From the NCBI GenBank assembly GCA_026413225.1, contig CM048557.1, positions 43,779,371 to 43,843,370 of the forward strand: a stretch of DNA of 64,000 nucleotides, read 5' to 3'. The position numbers and the translations under genes are program-made. This stretch comes from Otis tarda (taxonomy: Eukaryota > Chordata > Aves > Otidiformes > Otididae). The notes under the pieces are model-generated. The model made no database searches and was not told the DNA's origin. It was given only the letters and a program-made list of their open reading frames with translations. Positions within the stretch are counted from its first letter, which is position 1. Each line of letters begins with the position of its first letter. Of the stretch, positions 51,401 through 61,776 are shown piece after piece.

Positions 51401-54400
51401 GAATGTTTGTACATTGGCATAACACAGCCTCAATTACAAAGATTGTGTGATGGCATGCAACTCTAAAACTATCAAAAGATGTCAATTTGTAGTAGGTAGC
51501 GTGGCAGGAGTTAATCTGCAAAAAAAAAGTACTTAGCAGTGCTTACTTTGTTGTGTGTGTCACAAATATACAGATTGTGTGGGATTTATGAAGAGAATTC
51601 TGAGTTGAAGAAATGCTTCCAAAGGCATGTAATTTGCAAATTATTGAAACAGCCTTGTTATTTGGACCAAATAATCCTTGAATACTTAATTTGCTTTCAA
51701 TGGCCACTGACACCAAGCACTAAAAGCTTCATTCACAATGAAAGGGGGAGGAAGAAGATACACAACTTCATAGCCCCATGGGGAGGAGGATGTGTGTTGT
51801 CACAGTCAAACTTGGAGGAGAGCTATGGATCCTTACATTTCCTTTCTAATAAAAGAAACAGAAACAGAATTCTTAAGGAAAATAATTGAAGAAGAAGAAC
51901 GGTCTCCATCTGGGCGAACAGAGAATACATGAAGTCAGATTAGATGGCTTCCCAGAATGAAGCAATCCTAATTTGGAAAGGAAAGATTAAATTTAGAAAT
52001 CAATTTTGAAATTGCCTTCAAGAGGTGAAGTGCTATTCAGCAGTTCATGCAGTTCTCAGCAAGTGTGGTTTGAGTGAAAAAGCAAGCTTAGTTTTGAATG
52101 ACAATACTAAGAAGACTGAATACCACTCAATCAAATCTTTGGCTCCTTCAGTTAAGACACGCTTCAGAGGAATCATAAACAGAAACTAGCAAAACACTAG
52201 CAAGTAAAAATACATTTTATATTATTCTCTGTTTTGTAACTTTGATTCCAATTTTAAATTTGAAAATATAATCCCTTCTTTTCTTGAAATCCTCTCTATT
52301 ATTTTTTTTCTTTACCTTTTTAAACATGTCTAGCGTCCAGAGAGAAATGAGGTGAATCTGAGAGATGGAGATTCTATGGAGAAAACAAATAAAAAACCGC
52401 CATTTTTTCCTGAAATTTATTGTAGTATTGGAACCTCAGCAATTACAATTTGCCGTTCATCAAGTTGCGAATGGCATTTTGAGGACTGATGCAAGAATCA
52501 GATCTTTCTTGTAGCTGGCAGCTGTAAGTAAAGTCTCTTTTGGTGAGGATCAATGAATAATGAGCCTACAATTTTTTTTTTTAACACCATTTTGTCACAG
52601 CAGCTCTGAAAACTACCCTAATATAAATAATAAACTATTTTATTATCAGTCTTCCAGCCAGTGTGATATCCATAGCTCCATGCACTCCATACAGTCCTTC
52701 TGTTTTGTAGGCCAGGGTAGTTTTAATCTCGATACATACTCTGGTCCAAGTCTGGAGTGAATCCACACAAATCCTCCTTCTTGTTCCAGGAATGAAGGTG
52801 GCAACAAGGAAGGAATGCACAGCTGTGAGTAAAACCATTTCTTTAGCAGCAAATGCTAGATCAATGTTTAAAAGCAAGCAAACAAAAAACCAGCATAAGT
52901 GCAGTGATAATTCTCACATAATTCTTTAAGCGATGCCCCTCAGTGGACACAGTAATCAAATTGAGCCCAACAATTTTTGCTAGTATGGACCTATATTTTA
53001 TGGCACCAAATGAAAATACATTTAGCTAAATCAGCATCTTTCTGGAGAGTTCTTCTTGAGTAATTTTTACATGGATAATGCAAGTTTCCTTTCTTCAAAC
53101 CTGCCAATTTTCCAACAATTTTAGGATGTGGATAAAATAGCATCTTTATTTGATCTCTAGGTTTATTTTTTAATTGTGTTTATTATTCAATTAAATGAGG
53201 CACAAATGAACTGTATCTATTTCATTTTCATTTGCAAATTTATCTCAATAGGGAAATCAACATATTATTAAAAAATAAAGTTGCCAGTTTCTGGAGAATA
53301 GAAAGATACCAAAGCCATTTGCAACTGTGTGTAGAAAACATGTTTTCCTTTCCTTATTTATTGGTTTCAATTATGATGTCAAGTTATATGAGATGTTTAA
53401 TATGGAACGTCAAAGTCCAGTAAAAAATACACAACATTCAAGGCCAATATTTTCAGCATTTTGTGACTTAGATAAACAGACTGGTTCTTTTAGAGGAGAT
53501 TTAAAATTAGGTTTTGAAAAAAAAACCAAACAAAAAAAACCCCTGACAAATTAGTCTTGAAGTTCTAAAGAATACACAGTAATCAGGAACCAACTGAATA
53601 TTTGGAACAGAAATTAACATTATTGAAATATGATACTATACAAAACTAAATATTAAAGAAGATTAAAAAATTGGACACAAAATTTTTATAAGAAAATTAT
53701 TTGTATGCACTGCTTAGGAAAAAAACATGTTTAAACTGAAATAGCCTAATAAAAATGACAGCAGTAGAGCATAAAAAAGCAGAGGCTGAATGATGAGGTA
53801 CAATTAAACTTAGTGAGTTCAGAAGAGCTGAAAACCGGGTCCTGTGCAAATGCACCAGAGTTTTCTATACAGGAGCCCTGCTGGCCTCTACCTAAAATGA
53901 CCAAATACAACTTCGCATAGTTTAGAAACAAGATAAAATTACCTATACTCTCCAAGAACAACCTTACAGATCTGACGGGACAGAGTGCTCAAAGGCTCCA
54001 CCTTAAGCTTCCAGGGCTGTTAAGGGCAGTGACATTTCTGACATCAGGCTGACAATAAACTCGACTGAATTGCCCCCAGAGACTGCTCCTGTTTCTCTTA
54101 CTGTGCTCCTACTTCTGTTACTGTCTTACCCGTATCACACAAATTTTACTGCATCCTCCCTTCTCTCCAAACTGAGCTTTTTTTTTTACATTCTATTTTC
54201 ACCTCCTGGATGCAAATTGAATTTCTCTCACTGTTACCCATTAACAAGAGCAACCTGGTTGCTTACTCTGTAGAGTAAGTTTTGATCAGAAAGTACCTAA
54301 GGAAGTCATATAAATGTATCAGGGTGTTAAAACATGAATGTGTGTTGCAAAGAGGTTTCAGTTAAAACTCAATTAATGCTAAATAAAATTACAAAAAAGA

Positions 54401-54864
54401 GCCAACAAATTTACTTAAACATTTCAAATTTCATACACACTTAAGTGCATTAATTGTCTGAATGTCAATATTTAAGTGAAAAGGAAGAATCCTAACTAGA
54501 AACCAAGAAATTGCCTCAAGAAATAAAGCTTTCTTCAAGAATAAAAGAGATTTATATAAAATTCCCCACTCACAATATACAGGGACTGAACCACGGAAAA
54601 ATCAAAGCTGAAGCATAGCATTAGCCTTCCATTTCCCTAGAATTTGCATATAAATAGAGAAAGAGAATTGGTAACTATGATATGGCACTAACTATAAAGT
54701 CCGATGAGGGAGAAAGAGAAAAAAAACCAAAGATCATGACACCTAGGAGGTGTTTCGGTAGCAAAAAGAAAAAAAAAAAGTTAAAATAGAAAGTTGCAAA
54801 GAAAACATCTGCAAGTAGTGCTACTGTTGAGAGAAAAAGGAGAAGCAAATGCTCATGTACACCA

Positions 54865-55358
54865 TTACCAAGCAGCCTGAAACTTAAACCAACACCCTTG
54901 GTATGGGATTTTTCGTGCAAGATCAAAAGGAAGCAGCAATGCCATCTGCTGTTTGCTTTGAAAAATTGTCAGAGCAGATGTTCCCATGTGTGGACCCTCC
55001 ATCCCTTCTACTAAGAAACCACTTGAAAAATAACCATGAAATAACATGGGGAAAACATCTGCATCGTACAGAGCAGACCACCAGTAGCGCAGCACAGGAA
55101 AGCCAAGATAGGAGGAGAGAAAGGGCTGGAGCCATTCAAGCACGTCTAAGACTAGGCACCCCGTTGAGTGGCATAACCTCCATATGTATACATATGTATA
55201 ACCACTCACTGGTTGTCTTTTCCTTTCGTTACTCAGCAGGAGGAAGCCAGATTTCTCACCCATTGGCCCTATGTCAGGCAAGACGCTCTCTGCGTGTAGT
55301 TCAGCCAAACACCACAAAGGATCCGCTAAAGAACCTGTATGGCAAGGCACAAGAATGA
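54865..55358. other. Overlapping antisense open frames (161 and 151 codons), unrecognised
   Basis: The minus strand is open for 161 codons (54865-55350, beginning MPCHTGSLADPLWCLAELHA) and the plus strand for 151 codons (54903-55358, beginning MGFFVQDQKEAAMPSAVCFE). Neither shows a domain I know. The segment is more GC-balanced than its surroundings, which lowers stop frequency. Could be a decayed insertion of an unknown element or chance. A palindrome CATATGTATACATATG lies inside at 55181-55196. Confidence 0.2.
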
Positions 55359-57556
55359 CTTATTCCTTCCTTTCCCTTTCTATAGCCTTATATCCCACCT
55401 TGCACAATAAAATTATGGTACTGTATTTATCATTATGGATAGATATGTGCTTTCCATATTTCTAAACCTGCTTTTATTTTTTTTTATATATTGTGAAATC
55501 TACAACAATTTCTATGAAACCTCCTAGGTATTCTGACAAATCTTTCAACAATACAAGTACAGTACAATCACAGGCACCAAGATGTTATGGTACCATCTAA
55601 ATACTACAGGAGGTAGACAGAAAGAAGACACAAAGCACACTGAGTGTCTTATGTGTATCCTGGGAGTCTTAAAGGGGGCACATTTACCAGTCCTACAGCA
55701 CTTTTAGAGATGATTACAAAATACGCTACCAACAAAGAGACTAACTTAAAAAATATTTAGCATAACCAAAGACATTCTAGACAGTTCTGAGATTAGAGAA
55801 TAAATTTGCCTGAATTTTAAAAAAAAAGTTCATGGCAGAACACTTTAAAAGGACAGATGGATTTGCACAACATGTGATTTTAGTGAAGAAATTACACACT
55901 ATGACAAAGTTCTGAAAGAAGTAAGGGAGTGGATGATAAGCATCATTGGAAAAAGTCTGAAGGAACAAAATACATAAAGAAGTGAATTTTTTATTTCAGT
56001 GGAAATACCACAGTGAATTGTTAATTTCTCTTGACCTCATGATCTAAAATTTTAGAAGATTATTAATAAATTCAACCCAAATAGCACTACACTACATAGA
56101 TATTCTATGTACAGACATGTAACTGAACATTTCAAGTTACCCTTGAAATTATGCTGCCTAATTGCTTTGCAGACAGCAGCCTGGAAAGGGAAGCAGGTTA
56201 CCTTAGGACTGCCATGTTCTTCAAACTGCCTTGGTCCCATCTCATAACGTGCTTACCAATGTATATATGAATAGACCTATTTCTTTCCTGGAACTGTGGA
56301 GGACCAGCGTGGACATTAACATTTTTTTTTACCTACCACCTGTTTGCTATTATTTTAGGGAATGAAGAATAACTTATTAAGTTTCATTCTTAGCAGACTT
56401 CTGAGACATGATCCATACACTGTAATTTGCTTCTGACTAATCCAGAATGATTGAAGAACACATTCAATCCTTCTAAGACTGACGGATGAGCTGGCAGATT
56501 TCAACTTTTAGAGCAATTAAATGATAGGGTTTAGGTGGAAATGCAGCTACCACAGAGACACTTCCAGAAAGGTTGAATAGAAGTTTACTGAAGATTTGCA
56601 AAGATTACAACTCTGTTTCTGCTGGTCCACTTCTTTATGTGTACCTCTGACAGATCCCTTAAGTTGTTACAATGACAGTATGAATATGTACTTGTTAAAA
56701 ACAAAGATTTTTTTTTCATTTTTTAATTTGAAATGGCAGCCACCAGGTTTGCTTGATTTCATCATCAAGACAGTCAGTTATTCAGCTGTTCTGCAGCTTG
56801 AACAAGGTTGGGCAGTTCTGGTCATCTCAGACTAGAGACCTACCAGCCCCTGTTTCATGGCATGGCCTTTTAAGATTCCAAGAACACACTATTGGATCCT
56901 TGGGACAAAGCAAAAGACCGGATATGTGGAAATGTCACAAAGAGTATTGAGTTCTTTCCTTTTTTTCCAGATTGAACTTCTCTTTCTGTCATGGCCTGGG
57001 AGCCTTCTAGTGCAAGTTAGGCAAAACTCTTCCCTTTCCTCACCACACTGGAGAAAATAGCAAGTACAGAAGACAACACACCACACATTATCCCAAGAAA
57101 TAGAAAAATTCTAAAAAGACTTAAGGATCTGCACGCTGAATGCTTCCATTCCAAACATAGTAATCTGAAAAAAAAAAAAAAAAGCCATATGGGAGATGCT
57201 GGTACTTAACTACTGCCAGCCTAATTTAAACTATTTACAAAAGAAGAGCACAAAACTCCAGGAATTAGGAGAGAATGAGCCTGACTGAGTTAGATCAGAC
57301 AACTGGAAGGAGGGATGCAGTAGCCTGAAGGTTATGACATGAAACTTGAGTTAATCAGCACCAATAAAAAGACTAGATTTGGGAAACTACATTTTTTTCA
57401 ATACTCTATAGGACACTCAATATAGGACAGTCCTGTTTAGAGGGATCTTGAAAATACTCCAGTATGCAAGACTTCAGGGAAAAATAAGTCAGGCTTTATG
57501 CAACAAGAAAATATAAAGGAGACGGAATGCTGCTACATAGTCTTTCAATACTTTAT

Positions 57557-58137
57557 GATTACAGAATCACAGAATGGTTGAGGTTGGAAGGGAACTCTGG
57601 AGATCATCCACCTAGAGCTCGTTGCCCAGAACCATGTCCAGACAGCTTTTAAATATCTCCAAGGAGGAGGAACTCACAACCTCTCTGAGAAACCTGTGCC
57701 AATGCTCGATCACCCTCACAGTGAAAAAGTGTTTCCTGATATTCAGAAGGAACCTCTCATGTTTCAGTTTGTGCCTATTGCCTCTGGTTCTATCACTGGG
57801 CATCAGTGGAAAGAGTCTGGCACTGTTCTCTTTGCAGCCTCCTTCCCTTCAAATACGTGTACATATTTGATGATGATGAGATCCTCCTGAGCCTTCTCTT
57901 CTCTGGGTTAAACAATCCCAGCTCTCTCAGCCCTTCTTCATATGAGGAAAGTCCCTTCCAGTCCCTTCATCATCCTAGTGGCTCATGTGTCCCTTGTACT
58001 GGGGAGCCCAGAACTGGACCCAATGCTCCAGGTGCAGCCTCACCAGTGCTGAGAGCAGAGCAAGAGTCAACTCCCTTGACCTGGTGGCAACACTCCTCCT
58101 GATGCAGCCCAGGATACCATAAGCCTTCTGATACAAA
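57557..58137 (-). mobile_element. CR1 LINE, 3' fragment of an older subfamily
   Basis: The left end ACAGAATCACAGAATGGTTG, with GAGGTTGGAAGGGAACTCTG, is the reverse complement of a CR1 3' tail and UTR. The body contains ACAACCTCTCTGAGAAACCT, GTGAAAAAGTGTTTCCTGAT, GTGCCTATTGCCTCTGGTTC and CACTCCTCCTGATGCAGCCC. The sequence differs clearly from the 11262 and 40733 copies, indicating another subfamily. The 63-codon minus-strand frame at 57612-57803 preserves the ORF2 end (LNIRKHFFTVRVIEHWHRFL). Confidence 0.93.
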
Positions 58138-60642
58138 TGGTTCAATTAGAAAATGCCTTAGATTTGTTCTGAATGTGTTCTTCCATCAGTCTCTATTAAC
58201 CATTCTCAGAAGGATTTAACACACTACATCTTGTACAGCTATTTGCAACTTCTCAGGCACTTTAACACATCTATTCAGGATTTTTATAGAGTTATTCAAA
58301 TGGTCTATAATCCTTACATATACTGTTATTTTTTTAATCTTTTCAAGTGATTGAGTAATGACTGACCTGAAGTAAGACTGAATAGCAAACACGAATATGT
58401 CAAGATTACCTCTTCTTTGATCACTTCTCTTTAATTAAAAAAAAAAAGTTGCTGGCAAGAATTATTATCTGAGAATTCCCCCCTTAATGATGTCCCATAA
58501 GATTTCTATGGGGGTGAACTATCTTCAGAACCTCACAATCCCTTTGAGTTCTTAAGAAAAGCATAAAGTTTTTCCAGTTTTTAAATAATATTTTTTTCCA
58601 ATTTAGCAAATTGCAGTTTGTGCCCTCATGCTTGTATTTGTCTTCTAAATAACTGAGAAGTGGTAGTACAACTACATTAGCATTGTCAGCAATGTCGTTC
58701 AGTGTGAAAACATCACAGGCAGTTCAGATCCTGGAGACACTTGAATCTGGATTTGAAGTTTGCAGAAGAAAATACGCTCATTTTAAGATACAGAAAACAC
58801 AAAAGTGACTTTGAGAAGTCTGGAAATGAATTTGGCCTAGTTATGCTTCACATAACTGTGAGTTTCTCAAAGACCAGACACAGATACATGGGCCAGTCCT
58901 TCGAATTACAGTAGAAGGTAAAGCAATGTGCACACACACGTATCTAGCCAGTATGATAAACAAAAAATAATATATACTGATTTATCACACAAACATTTCT
59001 TCTTTCTGTCAATGTCTTTTGGTAGATTTTTCTCTTATTTTCCTGCTTGGTCCTTCTCTTCTTTCTTTCTGTTCTCTATTTCTCCCTCCTTCCAGTGATA
59101 CAAAGAAAAATGAATCAGACTTACAGTAGGCCATGATAAACATTTGTGAGGAAGTGAGAATTTCTTATTTATACAGCCAGAGCTTGGTCCTCTGGCAACT
59201 CAAAATACAAGCTCCCTCCTAATTCTTAGTTGAAGGTTGAATCATCACCCATACATCAGAAATTAATGGATTGGTTAGAGGCAGCAAGAAACAACAGTTT
59301 GCTTAGAAATATTTTAGGGCAGATTCCATAACATGTTCAGTAATCAGTATCCAAAATCAGGTAAAAAACCTCAACTTCAAATAATATCCTCTGAGACACT
59401 AAAAATACTGTATCTGCCATCTAAATGAATGCTTTTCAGTGATTAAAAACTATTCTGTCCAATTCTAACAACCTATTTTTTTTTCTGAAATTAGAACTCA
59501 TTCATGGGCAAAACCAGATCTTTAAATTCCCTGCAAGTATAATATATAAATGTAGTATTTTATTAGCAAACTATGAGTAAGATAGATCTTAACAGGGGAT
59601 TTGTAATTTTATCTAGATTTTCAGAAAATAAAAAAGTACAGAATTATTTCTGTGAATGAGCACAGCTGAACAGTATTTTGTACTGTATTACCAATTGCTT
59701 ACATATACCTGTGCATTATATGATCTATTAACAATACTATATTAAGACTACAACAACAGGTTGTTCTGACCCATTCCTGTAACTGTATCTTTTATTGTAA
59801 ATAAACATATCATGACTCTTCTAGATTTATACACTACTTCCACTTGCAAGCTTGAAGTTGTCCCTGTAGTATATATTAGGCTTTGTTCAGGTGGGTATGA
59901 GAGATAAAAAATTTATGCTTTGTTCCAGAAGAAATTCTTATTGACAGAATATGTCAAAAGGACAGAACTTTTTTCAAGGGATTACAGCTGCAGACAACTA
60001 TTACCATCATCCTATCAGTGACTGCCTTTATCCTGTAGGGATGAAAAATACCTCTCTGCAAGGGATTCTAGTAGTGGACGTGTATGTGTTATTGGAACAG
60101 CAGAATAACTAATTTCCAAATGTTTGTTCCCCCTGTGACAGTCCCTACGTACAGGTGAAAATGTTGCTGCCTCAAAATGCAGAGAAAGAAAGTAATAGAT
60201 TAATGTTACGGGGCAAATTTCAGTATTACTGATTTCTAAAGTGAGACATTCATATTACGAAACATTATTTGGCACACATATAATGCTTTTATTGCTTCAA
60301 CTTTATGCTCTCCATTTTTGATTCAAAATTGCAAGTAGGTCAAGGAATGACCATTTTCTTTTTCTGTGGTTTCTAAAGTAGCTATTTTTGTTGATGTTAC
60401 AAATGTAGTATTTCTTGTTTGCAATGGAACATATTTAACAGAGTTACAAAAACATCTACTAAGATATTATTACTAATGAAGTGTTCTGTGAAATTTATTG
60501 TTGTTGGCTTCACTTTCAAAGCATATTCTGGCCTCCCATACAATAGTTATCCAATTTAATATCAGTCTAAATATGCAATTTGTAATCAGTTTACAAGTAT
60601 AAATTTCAGAACGCTCTTCCTGTAAGTCTTGCTATATATCTA
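58138..60642. other. Unique intronic sequence
   Basis: No gene or repeat family recognised. A strong plus-strand polypyrimidine tract ending CTCCCTCCTTCCAG (near 59030-59096) resembles a 3' splice acceptor but is followed by no convincing exon and is antisense to SLC25A21. Confidence 0.6.
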
Positions 60643-61776
60643 TGTGGTGGGTTGGCCCTGGCTGGACACCAGGTGCCCACCAAAGCTGCTCTATCACTCC
60701 TGTCCTCAGGTGGACAGGGGAAAGAAAATATAACAAAAAGCTCATGGGTCGAGATGAGGACACGGAGAGATCATTCAGCAATTACCATCACAGGCAAAAA
60801 ACAGACTTGACTTGGGGAAAATTAATTTAATTTAATTAGCAATCAAATCACAGTAGGATAATGAGAAATAAAACAAATCTTAAAACACTTTCCCCTCAGC
60901 CTTCTCTTCTTCCCAGTCTCAACTTCACTCCTGATTTTCTCTACCTCCTCACCCTGAGCAGCACGGGGGAATGGGGACTGGGGGTTATAGTCAGTTCATC
61001 ACAAGTTGTTTCTGCTGCTCCTTCCTCCTCAGGAGGAGGACTCCTCACACTCTTCCCTGCTCCAGCATGGAGTACCTCCCACGGGAGACAGTCCTCCACA
61101 AACTTCCCCAAAATGAGTCCTTCCCATGGACTACAGTTCTTCATGAACTGCTCCAGTGTGGGTCCCTTCCATGGGTTGCAGTCCCTCAGGACCGGCTGCT
61201 CCAGCGTGGGTCCCCCACAGGGTCACAAGCCCTGCCAGCAAACCTTCTCCAGCTTGGACTCCTCTCTCCACAGGTCCACAGGCCCTGCCAGGAGCCTGCT
61301 CCAGTGTGGGCTTCCCATGCGGCCACAGCCTCCCTCAGGCATCTGCCTGCTTCAGCATGGGGTCCTCCATGGGCTGCAGGTGGATCTCTGCTCCTCCGTG
61401 GACCTTCATGGGCTCCAGAGGGACAGCCTGTCTCACCATGGGCTACACCACAGACTGCAGAGGAATCTCTGCTCTGGTGCTCTGAGCATCTCCTGCCCCT
61501 CCTTCGTCACTGACCTTGGCGTCTGCAGGGCTGTTTCACATATTCTCAATTCTCTCTCTGCTGCTTCTGTTGCCCAGATTTTTTTCCCCTTCTTAACTAT
61601 GTTATCCCAGACGCACTACCACCATCATTGATGGGCTTGGCCTTGGCCGGGAGAGGGTCCATCTTGGATCTGGCTGGCATTGGCTCTGTCAGACACTGGG
61701 GAAGCTTCTCCTATCTTCTCACAGAAACCACCTCTGTAGCTCCCCTGCTACCAAAACCTCACCACGCAAACCCAAT
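60643..61776 (+). mobile_element. Probable solo LTR of an avian endogenous retrovirus (ERVL-type)
   Basis: About 1.13 kb matching a dispersed avian repeat. It opens TGTGGTGGGTTGGCCCTGGC, passes TGACTTGGGGAAAATTAATT and an AATAAA at 60867-60872, and closes near TACCAAAACCTCACCACGCA / AACCCAATA. The ends resemble TG...CA, but the 3' end is altered. A possible short target duplication (CTATG on the left, ATATG on the right) is imperfect, so exact boundaries are uncertain. There is no gag, pol or env sequence beside it, hence a solo LTR. Assignment to ERVL is from memory. Confidence 0.72.
61060..61470 (+). repeat. Degenerate tandem array of about 49-bp period inside the LTR
   Basis: The core CTCCAGYRTGGGTCC-like word recurs at about 61060, 61150, 61199, 61246, 61299 and 61349, with weaker copies near 61104 and 61394. 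Each is followed by CCATGGG-type and TGCAG-type words. The GC-rich array lacks stop codons, so it supports open frames of 256 (60861-61631), 180 (60971-61513) and 109 (61156-61485) codons in different plus-strand frames. These are not genes. Confidence 0.8.

Larger units (their letters stand above)
46521..57556. other. Unique intronic sequence with a local duplication
   Basis: No gene recognised. Contains the 162-bp duplication, the 15-bp tandem repeat and the paired antisense open frames listed separately. The sequence near 49740-49890 is pyrimidine-rich, which explains the 126-codon frame at 49548-49928. Confidence 0.6.

Noticed and set aside
51539..51889. 116-codon frame
   Set aside because: No recognisable domain and no flanking splice or promoter signals; compatible with chance.
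59030..59096. Strong polypyrimidine tract ending in CAG on the plus strand
   Set aside because: Following sequence has no coding signal, and the orientation is opposite to SLC25A21; most likely simple pyrimidine-rich DNA.
60861..61631. 256-codon plus-strand frame, proline/serine/histidine-rich
   Set aside because: Falls inside the LTR and its degenerate repeat array; alternative frames are open too, and the composition follows the repeat unit.
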